Shown: positions 24,333 through 32,585 of the stretch, one piece after another | Layout of the letters: each line of letters opens with the position of its first letter | How positions within the stretch are numbered: the stretch's first letter is position 1 | Assembly: GCA_963726615.1 (NCBI GenBank) | Contig: CAVSCX010000011.1 | Span: 765,314 to 829,313 of the forward strand | Reading direction: 5' to 3' | Source of the DNA: CAWDZK01 sp963726615 | GTDB taxonomy: Bacteria; Actinomycetota; Actinomycetes; JACCUZ01 | DNA length: 64,000 nucleotides | Made by a program: the position numbers and the translations under genes | The notes under the pieces: model-generated | Seen by the model: only the letters and a program-made list of their open reading frames with translations | Told to the model about the DNA's origin: nothing | The model's database searches: none

Positions 24333-25796
24333 ATGGCCGTGCTCGCCATCGACGCCGGGACCACCGGGGTGACGGCGCTTGTCGTCGACGAGACGGGCTC
24401 GGTCGTGGCCCGTGGGTACGAGGAGTTCCCGCAGCACTTCCCGCGGCCGGGCTGGGTCGAGCACGAGCCGGAGCAGATCTGGCAGGCGACGCTGGCCGCC
24501 TGCCGGCAGGCGCTGAACGGGCAGTCGGTCAGCGCGGTCGGCATCACCAACCAGCGCGAGACGGCCGTGCTGTGGGACCGGTCGTCCCTCGCCGCGCCGC
24601 GCCGCGCGGTGGTGTGGCAGGACCGCCGCTCCAGCGGCGTGTGCGACCGCCTGCGGGACGCCGGGCACGAGGACCGGGTCCGCGAGCTGACCGGCCTGCG
24701 CTTCGACCCGTACTTCACCGGCACGAAGCTCTGCTGGCTGGCCGAGCACGACGAGTCCTGGGCCGGCGTCGTCGGCGGCTCGGTGGTGGTCGGCACTGTC
24801 GACTCCTACCTCGTCGCGCGGCTCACCGGCGGAGCCCGGCACGTGACCGACGCGTCGAACGCGTCCCGCACGCTGCTCTTCGACCTCGCCGCCGGCGAGT
24901 GGTCCGACGAGCTGTGCGAGCTGCTGTCGGTGCCGCGCGCCGCACTGCCCGAGGTGGTGCCGTCGTACGGCGAGGTCGGCCGCACCGCGCCGGCCGCGTT
25001 CCTCGGGCTCGACCTGCCGATCGCCGGCATCGCCGGGGACCAGCAGGCCGCGTTGTTCGGGCAGGCCTGCTTCGGCGCGGGCGAGTCGAAGTGCACCTAC
25101 GGCACCGGCTCGTTCGTCCTCGTCAACACCGGGGCGACGCTCGAGCGCTCGGACGAAGGCCTGCTCAGCACCGTCGCCTGGATGGCGCCGGACCGGACGC
25201 TGACCTACGCCCTCGAGGGCGCGATCTTCGTCACCGGCTCGGCGGTGCAGTGGCTGCGCGACGGTGTGCGGATCGTCGACGCCGCCGCCGAGACCGAGGC
25301 GCTGGCGGCGTCCGTGCCCGACAGCGGCGGTGTGGTGTTCGTCCCTGCGTTGACCGGGCTCGGGGCGCCGGACTGGGACCCGACCGCGCGCGGTGCCATC
25401 TTCGGCATCACCCGCGGGACGACCCGCGCCCACGTCGTACGGGCGACGCTGGAGGCCATCGCCTTCGAGGTGCGCGACGTCGTCGGGCTGCTGCCGCGGA
25501 TCACGACGTTGCGCGTCGACGGCGGCGCGTCGGCCAACAACCTGCTGATGCAGCTCCAGGCGGACACCCTGGCCATGCCGGTCGAGCGACCCGAGGTGCT
25601 CGAGACCACCGGCCTCGGCGCGGCCTTCCTCGCCGGACTGGGAACGGGGGTCTGGTCCTCGACCGACGAGCTGGCCTCGACCTGGGCGCTGGACCGGGAG
25701 TTCCAGCCGAGCGACGCCGCCGACGAGGCGCGCGACACGGCGTACCGCCGGTGGCGCGCGGCAGTGGAACGGGCCAAGGGGTGGGACGCGCTCTAG
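24333..25796 (+). CDS. glpK: Glycerol kinase (FGGY carbohydrate kinase)
   Basis: FGGY-family kinase of 487 residues, slightly shorter than E. coli GlpK. The N-terminal phosphate-binding motif AIDAGTTGVTALV, the glycerol-binding GITNQRET and VWQDRR, the central GDQQAALFGQ, and KCTYGTGSFVLVNTG all match glycerol kinases rather than pentulose kinases. It would produce glycerol 3-phosphate for lipids and central metabolism. ATG 24333 has GAGGT upstream. No glycerol facilitator or GlpD is adjacent; the upstream DUF1028 gene is the apparent partner in the transcript. Confidence 0.9.
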   Translation: MAVLAIDAGTTGVTALVVDETGSVVARGYEEFPQHFPRPGWVEHEPEQIWQATLAACRQALNGQSVSAVGITNQRETAVLWDRSSLAAPRRAVVWQDRRSSGVCDRLRDAGHEDRVRELTGLRFDPYFTGTKLCWLAEHDESWAGVVGGSVVVGTVDSYLVARLTGGARHVTDASNASRTLLFDLAAGEWSDELCELLSVPRAALPEVVPSYGEVGRTAPAAFLGLDLPIAGIAGDQQAALFGQACFGAGESKCTYGTGSFVLVNTGATLERSDEGLLSTVAWMAPDRTLTYALEGAIFVTGSAVQWLRDGVRIVDAAAETEALAASVPDSGGVVFVPALTGLGAPDWDPTARGAIFGITRGTTRAHVVRATLEAIAFEVRDVVGLLPRITTLRVDGGASANNLLMQLQADTLAMPVERPEVLETTGLGAAFLAGLGTGVWSSTDELASTWALDREFQPSDAADEARDTAYRRWRAAVERAKGWDAL

Positions 25797-25815
25797 CCGG
25801 TGAGCCCGCCTGCGA

Positions 25816-25887
25816 GCACCAACGACGGCACAACGGCTCGCCGAGCCCTACAGCGCAACCCTTTGCCCCTTTCGCCGTCGTTGGTGC
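25816..25887. terminator. 14-bp inverted repeat after glpK
   Basis: GCACCAACGACGGC at 25816-25829 pairs with GCCGTCGTTGGTGC at 25874-25887, leaving a 44-nt loop. It may act as a terminator or be part of a dispersed repeat, since the same 14-mer recurs at 26826-26839. Confidence 0.5.
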
Positions 25888-25967
25888 CTGTCCCCAGGGC
25901 TCGGCCGGCCGTCCACAGATCGCCGCGGGCGCCACCGCAGCAGCGCGGTGGGCGGCACCGTCGGGGG

Positions 25968-26876
25968 ATGCAGGTCGACGACGCGCTGCGCGCCCTCGGC
26001 GGAGCCGCCCGCTGGAAGCAGCTTCGGCGGCTGGTCTCGCGCGGCGCGATGGACAAGGCGTTGGCCGACGGGCGAGTGCTCAGAGCCGGTCGTGTCTGGC
26101 AGCTGGCCGATCGCGACCGGGCACTCACCGCCGCGCTGCAGGTTCGCGGCACCCGGAGCCACCGGTCGGCCGCGGCGTTCTGGGGTCTCTCCCTGCCTCC
26201 GTCCGACGACACCCGGCACGACGTGACCGTGCCGCACAAGGCGAGGAGAGCCGGTGTCCCGAGGGACGTCCACCTGCGGTACCGCGACCTTCCCGAGCAC
26301 GAGCGGGCCGTGGGAGTGACGTCAGCCCTGACAACCGTGATCGAGTGCTGTCGTGACCTGCCGCTGCGCGACGCCCTGTCCGTCGGCGACTCGGCACTGC
26401 GGTGCGGTCTCGTGGACATCGCGGAGCTCGAGACCGCAGCCGCTCGGTTGCGCGGCCCCGGTTCCGCGCTCGTCCGCACACGGGTGCGGCTGCTCGACGC
26501 CGGCGCCGCGAACGCGTTCGAGTCCTCGGCCCGTGCCGTGCTGATCGAGGCGGGGCAGCTCGGCTTCCGGCCGCAGCACAGCATCCGGCACGACGGCCGG
26601 TGGATCGGACGAGTCGATCTCGCCGATCCTGTGCTGCGCATCGTCGTGGAGTGCGAGGGCTTCGCCTTCCACAGCGACCGGGTGGCCTTCGCCAGGGACC
26701 TGGTCCGCTTCACCTCGTTGGTGGCCGCCGGCTGGCGACCACTGCGCTTCACCTGGGAGCAGGTGATGTTCGACCCCGAGTGGGTCGCGGCCCGGGTGGC
26801 CGACACCGTCGCCCTGGGTCGCCCGGCACCAACGACGGCAAAACGTGCCGCCAGGGCGCCGCGGAGCGCCGCCTGA
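25968..26876 (+). CDS. DUF559-type (Vsr-like) nuclease-domain protein
   Basis: Protein of 302 residues. The N-terminal part (about 1-80; DDALRALGGAARWKQLRRLV) resembles the AbiEi-antitoxin-like winged helix found in many actinobacterial proteins. The C-terminal part (about 205-290) resembles the DUF559/Vsr endonuclease-like fold: GRVDLADPVLRIVVECEGFA then HSDRVAFARD and a WRPLRFTWEQV end. The acidic residues in VDLAD and VVECEG are candidate metal ligands. Substrate is unknown. ATG 25968 has GGGGG upstream. A 14-bp sequence flanks the gene on both sides. Such genes occur in multiple scattered copies in related genomes. Confidence 0.75.
   Translation: MQVDDALRALGGAARWKQLRRLVSRGAMDKALADGRVLRAGRVWQLADRDRALTAALQVRGTRSHRSAAAFWGLSLPPSDDTRHDVTVPHKARRAGVPRDVHLRYRDLPEHERAVGVTSALTTVIECCRDLPLRDALSVGDSALRCGLVDIAELETAAARLRGPGSALVRTRVRLLDAGAANAFESSARAVLIEAGQLGFRPQHSIRHDGRWIGRVDLADPVLRIVVECEGFAFHSDRVAFARDLVRFTSLVAAGWRPLRFTWEQVMFDPEWVAARVADTVALGRPAPTTAKRAARAPRSAA
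26826..26839 (+). repeat. Third copy of GCACCAACGACGGC
   Basis: Same 14-mer as at 25816-25829, in the same orientation, here inside the last codons of the DUF559-type gene. The copy at 25874-25887 is inverted. Confidence 0.6.
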
Positions 26877-26926
26877 GCCGTTCTGCCGTCTTCCGCGCTC
26901 CGGGATCTGCAGGCGGGGCCGGGCTG

Positions 26927-26953
26927 CCGGGGGGGCGGGCGGGGGGCGGGGCG
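26927..26953 (+). other. G-rich tract, possible G-quadruplex
   Basis: Runs of three to seven G separated by single C bases between the converging DUF559-type and response-regulator genes. It meets the simple G-quadruplex pattern on the plus strand and could affect transcription end or replication. Confidence 0.45.
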
Positions 26954-26955
26954 GT

Positions 26956-27606
26956 TCAGCTGAGCTCGTCGTCGAGGCCCTGCTGGATCGCGTAGCGGAC
27001 GAGCTCGACCCGGTTGTGCAGCTGCAGCTTGTTCAGGGTGTTCTGGACGTGGTTCTGCACGGTGCGGTGGGACAGCACCAGCTTCTCCGCGATCTGCTTG
27101 TAGCCCATCCCCTTGGCGACCATCCGCAGCACCTCGGTCTCGCGGTCGGTCAGCTGCGGGGCCGGCGGGCCGGTCGCCGGGGCGACCGAGAGCCGGCGGT
27201 ACTCCCCCAGCACCAGGCCCGCGAGGCCGGGCGTGAAGACCGCCTCGCCGACAGCGGTGCGCTCGACAGCCTCGAGCAGCTCCTCGCGCGACGCCGACTT
27301 CACCAGGTACCCCGTCGCGCCGGCCTTGACCGCCTCGAGGACGTCCTCGTGCTCGCCGCTCGCGGAGAGCACGAGCACCCGCATGGTCGGGTCGGCCTGC
27401 ACCAGCTGACGGGTCACCTCGACCCCCGAGAGCACGGGTAGCTGGAGGTCGAGCACGACGACCTGGGGCCGGGCCGCCGGCGCCCGGCGGACCGCCTCGC
27501 CACCGTCGGCCGCGGTCGCCACCACCTCGTGCCCGGCCTCGGTCAGGTCGCGCGCCACCGACTCGCGCCACATCGGGTGGTCGTCGACCACCATCACCCG
27601 CGTCAT
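26956..27606 (-). CDS. NarL/LuxR-type response regulator
   Basis: Two-component regulator of 216 residues. The receiver domain (about 1-120) has the acidic pair VDDH, phosphoacceptor Asp53 in VVVLDLQLP and the Lys in YLVKSAS. The C-terminal LuxR HTH (about 150-212) begins LTDRETEVLRMVAKG and contains KQIAEKLVLSHRTVQNHV. It is read 13 bp after the cognate histidine kinase stop and has GGAGGA before ATG 27606. The pair resembles the MacS/MacR-like systems of Actinobacteria. Targets are not visible. Confidence 0.92.
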   Translation of the reverse strand: MTRVMVVDDHPMWRESVARDLTEAGHEVVATAADGGEAVRRAPAARPQVVVLDLQLPVLSGVEVTRQLVQADPTMRVLVLSASGEHEDVLEAVKAGATGYLVKSASREELLEAVERTAVGEAVFTPGLAGLVLGEYRRLSVAPATGPPAPQLTDRETEVLRMVAKGMGYKQIAEKLVLSHRTVQNHVQNTLNKLQLHNRVELVRYAIQQGLDDELS

Positions 27607-27619
27607 CCGACTCCTCCGC

Positions 27620-28723
27620 TCAGCCCGCGACCGGCACGCGCAGCTCGACCTCGGTGCCGGCGCCGGGCGCCGACTCGACTGCCATCGTGCCGCCCAGGTC
27701 GCGGACCCGGCCCTCGATCGAGGCCGCCACGCCGAGCCGTCCCTCCGCCCGCGCCTCGGCCAGCCGGGCCGGCCCGAACCCGCGGCCGTCGTCGCGCACG
27801 CTCACCACGAGCTCGTGCCCCTCGTGCTCCAGCAGCACCCAGGCGCGGGCCGCCTCCCCTGCGTGGGTGGCGACGTTCGCCAGCGCCGCGCCCACGGCTG
27901 CGGCCACCTCGCGGGCCCGCGCCGCCGCCAGCAGCACCGGCGTCGCCGGGGTGGACACCGTGACCGAGGCCGAGGCGTACGACGCCAGCAGGGCCCGCAG
28001 GTCGACCTCGCCGCCGACCTCCTCGGGCGGCGCCCCGATCAGCGAGCGCAGCGCCTGCTCCTGCTCGGCGGCCAGGCGGCCGAGCTCGGCGGCCTCCCCC
28101 CCGGCCTCCCGCCCCTTCCGGCCCACCAGGGCCAGCACCTGCAGCACGCCGTCGTGGATGTCGCGGGAGAGCCGCTCGCGCTCCCGGGCGGCCGACTCGA
28201 CGACCAGGGCCTGCGCCAGCGCCAGCTCGCCGCGCCGGGCCAGCCCCACGGTCCACCCCACCAGTGCGCCGGCGAGCAGCAGGAGCACGATGTTGTTGGC
28301 GGTCGTGATGGTCAGCGTCTGGCGGTGCACCAGGTCTGCCGCCCCGATCGCCACCCCGGCCGCGAGGCCGGCCGACCAGCCGCCGCGGATGCCCACCGCC
28401 AGCACCGGCGCCGCCGCCCAGGTGACCGGCAGCGTCTGGGCGCCTGCGGCGATCCGGTCCGGGTCGTCGAGGAACAGCGACGAGACCACCGCCGCGGCGC
28501 CGACGGCCAGGTCGAGCCCGACGACCGGCCAGCGGCGGCCGGCCGGCACGGCGTAGAGGCCGGCCACGACGACGGTCCACACCGCCATCAGGCCGAGCAC
28601 GACCCAGCCGCCGACCGGGTGCAGGTACTCGTCGTACCGCCGGGCGTAGGCGACCACGGCGTAGAGCAGGCCGAGGGCGCGGAACGCCGCCAGCACCCGC
28701 CACACGACGGTCTCGAAGCCCAC
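27620..28723 (-). CDS. Sensor histidine kinase, NarL type with membrane N-terminus
   Basis: Kinase of 367 residues. About five or six transmembrane segments fill residues 10-180 with no large outer domain, in the style of actinobacterial MacS (DUF5931) sensors. The dimerisation/phosphoacceptor motif LSRDIHDGVLQ places His190, and the ATP-binding domain follows with a VRDDGRGFGPARL G-box. The N-box is degenerate (ALANVATHAG in place of ALxNAxKHA). GTG 28723 is chosen because GGGAGGAT precedes it; a GTG at 28741 would overlap that site. It is cotranscribed with the response regulator downstream. Confidence 0.88.
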   Translation of the reverse strand: MGFETVVWRVLAAFRALGLLYAVVAYARRYDEYLHPVGGWVVLGLMAVWTVVVAGLYAVPAGRRWPVVGLDLAVGAAAVVSSLFLDDPDRIAAGAQTLPVTWAAAPVLAVGIRGGWSAGLAAGVAIGAADLVHRQTLTITTANNIVLLLLAGALVGWTVGLARRGELALAQALVVESAARERERLSRDIHDGVLQVLALVGRKGREAGGEAAELGRLAAEQEQALRSLIGAPPEEVGGEVDLRALLASYASASVTVSTPATPVLLAAARAREVAAAVGAALANVATHAGEAARAWVLLEHEGHELVVSVRDDGRGFGPARLAEARAEGRLGVAASIEGRVRDLGGTMAVESAPGAGTEVELRVPVAG

Positions 28724-28803
28724 GCCACGATCCTCCCGCACCGGGCGGCGCCGCTGCCGGTTCCGGCTCGCGGCGGGTCGGCCGCGTCGAACGCGTCCGG
28801 CCG

Positions 28804-29589
28804 TCAGGCAGCGGGGGCGTGGCCGCCCTGGTCGTCCGAGGGAACCTCGGCCCCCGCCTCGGACTTCGCCGTCCCCTTGTCGGCCCTGTCGGTCTTGTCG
28901 GCCTTCTCGGCCTTGAGGCGGTCCTTGGCGACCTGCGCGTACACGTCGACGTACTCCTGGCCGGAGAGGTCCATCAGCTCGTACATGATCTCGTCGGTGA
29001 TGGAGCGCAGGACGAACCTGTCGTCCTCCAGGCCCTCGTAGCGGGAGAAGTCCAGCGGCTTGCCGATGTTGATGCCGACCCGGATGCCGAGGGTCGGGCG
29101 CTTGCGTCCGGGCGGCTGGATCTTCTCGGTGTCGATCATGGCCACCGGCAGGACGGGTACGGCGGCCTCCAGCGCCATCCGGCCCACGCCGGTCTTGCCG
29201 CGGTAGAGCCGGCCGTCGGGCGAGCGGGTGCCCTCGGGGTAGATGCCGAGCAGCTCACCGCGGCGGAGGACCTTCAACCCGGCGTTCAGGGCTGCCTCGG
29301 ACGCCTTCCCGCCGGTGCGGTCCACCGGGAGCTGCCCGACGCCGCGGAAGAAGCCTGCGGTGAGCCGACCCTTGAGGCCGCTCCCGGTGAAGTAGTCGGC
29401 CTTGGCCAGGAAGGTGACCCGGCGGTCGACCACGAGCGGCAGGAAGATCGAGTCCGAGAACGAGAGGTGGTTGCTCGCGAGGATGGCGCCGCCGTCCTCC
29501 GGCACGTTCTCCAGCCCGATGACGTACGGCCGGAAGATCAGCCTCAGGACCGGGCCCAGCACCACGCGCTTGAGGAACCAGTAGAACAC
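28804..29589 (-). CDS. plsC: 1-acylglycerol-3-phosphate O-acyltransferase
   Basis: PlsC-family acyltransferase of 261 residues, making phosphatidic acid at the membrane. The catalytic HX4D motif is NHLSFSD (His41, Asp46), and the phosphate-binding EGTRS is at 119-123. A hydrophobic N-terminal helix is present. A low-complexity charged tail (KADKTDRADKG, about 235 onward) is not part of the catalytic fold. GTG 29589 has AGGAGGAGG upstream and starts VFYWFLKRVV. It corresponds to Rv2182c in the mycobacterial order. It lies 80 bp before the kinase gene on the same strand. Confidence 0.92.
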   Translation of the reverse strand: MFYWFLKRVVLGPVLRLIFRPYVIGLENVPEDGGAILASNHLSFSDSIFLPLVVDRRVTFLAKADYFTGSGLKGRLTAGFFRGVGQLPVDRTGGKASEAALNAGLKVLRRGELLGIYPEGTRSPDGRLYRGKTGVGRMALEAAVPVLPVAMIDTEKIQPPGRKRPTLGIRVGINIGKPLDFSRYEGLEDDRFVLRSITDEIMYELMDLSGQEYVDVYAQVAKDRLKAEKADKTDRADKGTAKSEAGAEVPSDDQGGHAPAA

Positions 29590-29747
29590 TCGTGCTGCCT
29601 CCTCCTGCGAGCGTGCGACCGACCCGGCGCCGGGAGCGGCTGGTGCAGCGTGAACGTCCGCCCGTCCCGTCCCGTGCCCCGCGAACACTAGGGCACGCTC
29701 CCGGGGTCGTGCGACGATGCCGCCATGCTTCCGACGCAGGTGCCGTC

Positions 29748-30512
29748 ATGCCGCTGATGCCCGGGGCCGAGCCGTTCTCCCACGACGGCGGGCGCACCGG
29801 TGCCCTCCTGGTGCACGGGTTCACCGGGACCCCGCAGGGCATGCGCGACTGGGGCCGGCACCTGGCCGAGGCCGGCCTGAGCGTCGAGGTGCCCCGGCTG
29901 CCCGGGCACGGGACCACGGTCGCGGAGGCGAACCTCACCCGCTGGGAGGACTGGTACGCCGAGGTCGAGCGGCAGCTGGCCAGGCTCCGCGAGCGCTGCG
30001 ACGACGTCTTCGTCATGGGTCTGTCGATGGGCGGCACCCTGTCGATCCGGCTGGCCGAGGAGCACGGCGACGAGATCGCGGGGCTGGTCCTGGTGAACCC
30101 GAGCCTGCTCACCAGGCGCCCGGACCGGTTCCTGCTGCCCGCCCTCCGGCTGGTGAAGAACACCTGGTCCGCCATCGGCGACGACATCAAGAAGGAGGGG
30201 CAGACCGAGCTGGCCTACGACCGGCTTCCCGTGAAGGCGGCCTACCAGCTCAGCCGGCTGTGGGTCACGACGCGGGCCGACCTGGGCAAGGTCACCCAGC
30301 CGCTGCTCGTGCTCCGCTCCACCGAGGACCACGTCGTGGAGCCGGACAGCGCCCGGCTGCTGCTCTCGAAGGTCGCCTCGACCGACGTCCGCGAGGTGCT
30401 GCTGGAGAACAGCTACCACGTGGCCACCCTCGACAACGACGCCCCGCTGATCTTCGACGCCAGCCTGGACTTCGTGCGGCGTCTCGCGACCAGCGGCCAG
30501 TCGGCCACCTGA
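29748..30512 (+). CDS. Alpha/beta hydrolase, carboxylesterase/monoacylglycerol lipase-like
   Basis: Hydrolase of 254 residues, near the length of Est30-type carboxylesterases. The oxyanion motif VHGFTG is at about 22-27, the nucleophile elbow GLSMGG gives Ser93, and Asp194 (STEDHVV) and His224 (NSYHVA) complete the triad. No signal peptide. It is likely to hydrolyse short acyl esters or monoacylglycerols; a substrate cannot be assigned. ATG 29748 has GCAGGTG upstream. It is divergent from plsC and starts 5 bp before the end of its neighbour spacing to the next gene, suggesting one transcript with 30517-31230. Confidence 0.85.
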   Translation: MPLMPGAEPFSHDGGRTGALLVHGFTGTPQGMRDWGRHLAEAGLSVEVPRLPGHGTTVAEANLTRWEDWYAEVERQLARLRERCDDVFVMGLSMGGTLSIRLAEEHGDEIAGLVLVNPSLLTRRPDRFLLPALRLVKNTWSAIGDDIKKEGQTELAYDRLPVKAAYQLSRLWVTTRADLGKVTQPLLVLRSTEDHVVEPDSARLLLSKVASTDVREVLLENSYHVATLDNDAPLIFDASLDFVRRLATSGQSAT

Positions 30513-30516
30513 CGGC

Positions 30517-31230
30517 ATGAACGCCGTGCCCCCCCGCCGCGACAACGGCCTGCGCGCGCCGTCGTACGTCCGGCTGGACGACGTGCAGACGCACCTGGTC
30601 GACGAGCTGATGTCCCGGCTGCGGGACGCCGGGGTGGCGGCCTACAGCGCGCCGACCCTCGGCCGCCAGGGGCCGTACGGCGAGACGGTGCCGCACGTCG
30701 GGCCCAGCGACTCGGTCTACGTCGACACGACCCACCGGGAGCGGGCCCGGGCGGTCACCGACGAGTACCTGCGCGAGGTCAACGACGACATCGCCTGGTC
30801 GGACATCGTCGCGGGCTTCGACCGCGCGAGCGAGGACGCCGTGCCGCGCTGGCCGGTGTCGGAGGACGTCGGCGACGAGGACCGGCCGTCGACGCCCGCC
30901 GACCGGCCCGGCCCGACCATCGGCTTCGAGGTCCTGCGCGACCGGGTGGAGGCCCCGCGGCCGCCGCGGACCGAGGACCCGGACGACCACTACCGGCCGC
31001 CGCCGCCACCGCCGCTGCCCCAGATCGACCGCGTCGCCCGGTTCGCCTGGGCCGGCGCGCTGGGCGGCCCCCTGCTGCTCGTCGTGGCTGCGGTCCTGGG
31101 GCTGCGCCTCGAGGGGTGGGTCGGCCTGCTGGCCATCGGAGGGTTCGTGGCAGGCTTCGTGACGCTCGTCGCCCGGATGAAGGAGCGTCCACCCACGGAC
31201 TCCGGCCCGGACGACGGCGCCGTCGTCTGA
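30517..31230 (+). CDS. Conserved actinobacterial membrane protein of unknown function
   Basis: Protein of 237 residues. A polar N-terminal region (about 1-165; PSYVRLDDVQTHLVDELMSR) contains no membrane segment, then a proline run RPPPPPPLPQ, then two hydrophobic helices (about 178-196 and 203-222) near the C-terminus. It belongs to a family of actinobacterial proteins with no assigned role, as far as I can tell. The gene starts 5 bp after the esterase stop and precedes the TIGR00300 gene by 25 bp, so the three probably share a transcript. Confidence 0.65.
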   Translation: MNAVPPRRDNGLRAPSYVRLDDVQTHLVDELMSRLRDAGVAAYSAPTLGRQGPYGETVPHVGPSDSVYVDTTHRERARAVTDEYLREVNDDIAWSDIVAGFDRASEDAVPRWPVSEDVGDEDRPSTPADRPGPTIGFEVLRDRVEAPRPPRTEDPDDHYRPPPPPPLPQIDRVARFAWAGALGGPLLLVVAAVLGLRLEGWVGLLAIGGFVAGFVTLVARMKERPPTDSGPDDGAVV

Positions 31231-31254
31231 GCACCCAGCCCCGGAGGTAGCCCC

Positions 31255-32502
31255 GTGAGCAGCGAGACCGTCGAGGTACGCGGCCACCTGATCGACTCGG
31301 GCGTCCTGTCCCGGGTGCTCGACGACATCCTGGAGTACGGCGGCGACTACACGATCGACAAGTTCGAGGTCGGCAAGACGCCGGCCGACGAGTCGTACGC
31401 CCGGCTGACGGTGAAGTCCGACAACGACGACGACATCGCCCGCCTCGTCATGCGGATGCAGACGCACGGCGTGAACCCGACCGACCCGGGCGAAGCGGTG
31501 CTGCGCGAGGTCGAGACCGACGGTGTCTTCCCGGACGACTTCTACTCGACGACCAACCTCGAGACGGTGGTGCGCCTCGGCGGCCACTGGGTCCCGGTCG
31601 AGAACCCGGAGATGGACTGCGGCATCGTCGTCGTCGGCGACCGCGCCCGCACCATCGCCGTCAGCGACATCCGCGCCGGCCAACAGCTGGTGTGCGGCGC
31701 CTCCGGGGTCAAGGTGGTGCCACTGCCGGCCATCGACCGCAGCACCGGCGGGTTCGAGTTCATGAACTCCGAGGTGTCCTCGGAGAAGCCGCAGGCGCTG
31801 CTGGTCCGGCAGATCGCGCAGCAGCTGCGCGACGTCAAGGCCGAGGGCAAGAAGGTGCTGTGGGTCGGCGGCCCGGCGGTCGTGCACACCGGAGCCGCCC
31901 CGGCGATGGTCGCGCTGGTCGAGGCCGGCTACGTCGATGTGCTGTTCGCCGGCAACGCGCTGGCCACCCACGACATCGAGGCGTCGCTGTACGGCACGTC
32001 GCTCGGCGTCGACCTCAAGCAGGGCCGCGGCGTCGAGCACGGCCACGAGCACCACATCCGGGCCATCAACCAGATCCGCAAGGCGGGCTCCATCGCGGCA
32101 GCGGTCGAGAGCGGCGTGCTCACCAGCGGCGTCATGCACTCGCTGGTCAAGCACGGCAAGGACTTCGTGCTGGTCGGCTCCGTACGCGACGACGGGCCGC
32201 TGCCGGACGTCTACACCGACGTCATCGAAGGCCAGCGGGCGATGCGTGGCGGCCTCAAGGACGTGGGCTACGCCATCATGGTCGCGACGATGCTGCACTC
32301 GGTGGCCACCGGCAACATCCTCCCCGCGTCGATCCCGCTGGTGTGCGTCGACATCAACCCGGCCACGGTGACGAAACTGGCCGACCGAGGCTCCGCTCAG
32401 GCACGCGGCATCGTCACCGACATCGGGCTGTTCCTCGAGCAGCTCGCGCTCGAGCTCGCCCCGGCCTACCGCGAGGGCGAGCGTCCCGGCGAGGACGTCT
32501 GA
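31255..32502 (+). CDS. TIGR00300 family protein, ornithine cyclodeaminase-like
   Basis: Protein of 415 residues matching the TIGR00300 (LOR/SDH-like) family. N-terminal features VEVRGHLIDSGVLSRVLDDI and a C-terminal Rossmann part (VLWVGGPAVVHTG, FAGNALATHDIEAS, HHIRAINQIRKAGS) are typical. Archaeal and cyanobacterial relatives (MMP1218-type OCD, C-terminal half of AgrE/ArgZ) convert ornithine to proline and ammonia using NAD. That gives an unusual route to proline here. The role in Actinobacteria is inference. GTG 31255 has GGAGG upstream. A stand-alone N-terminal ArgZ-like arginine dihydrolase domain is absent. Confidence 0.78.
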   Translation: MSSETVEVRGHLIDSGVLSRVLDDILEYGGDYTIDKFEVGKTPADESYARLTVKSDNDDDIARLVMRMQTHGVNPTDPGEAVLREVETDGVFPDDFYSTTNLETVVRLGGHWVPVENPEMDCGIVVVGDRARTIAVSDIRAGQQLVCGASGVKVVPLPAIDRSTGGFEFMNSEVSSEKPQALLVRQIAQQLRDVKAEGKKVLWVGGPAVVHTGAAPAMVALVEAGYVDVLFAGNALATHDIEASLYGTSLGVDLKQGRGVEHGHEHHIRAINQIRKAGSIAAAVESGVLTSGVMHSLVKHGKDFVLVGSVRDDGPLPDVYTDVIEGQRAMRGGLKDVGYAIMVATMLHSVATGNILPASIPLVCVDINPATVTKLADRGSAQARGIVTDIGLFLEQLALELAPAYREGERPGEDV

Positions 32503-32585
32503 CCGGACGCGAACCGCCGACCCCGCACCTGCGTCCTCGACGAAGGTCGCGGCGCCTGCCCGGTGCCGCGGAAGGGGAGGCAGTC

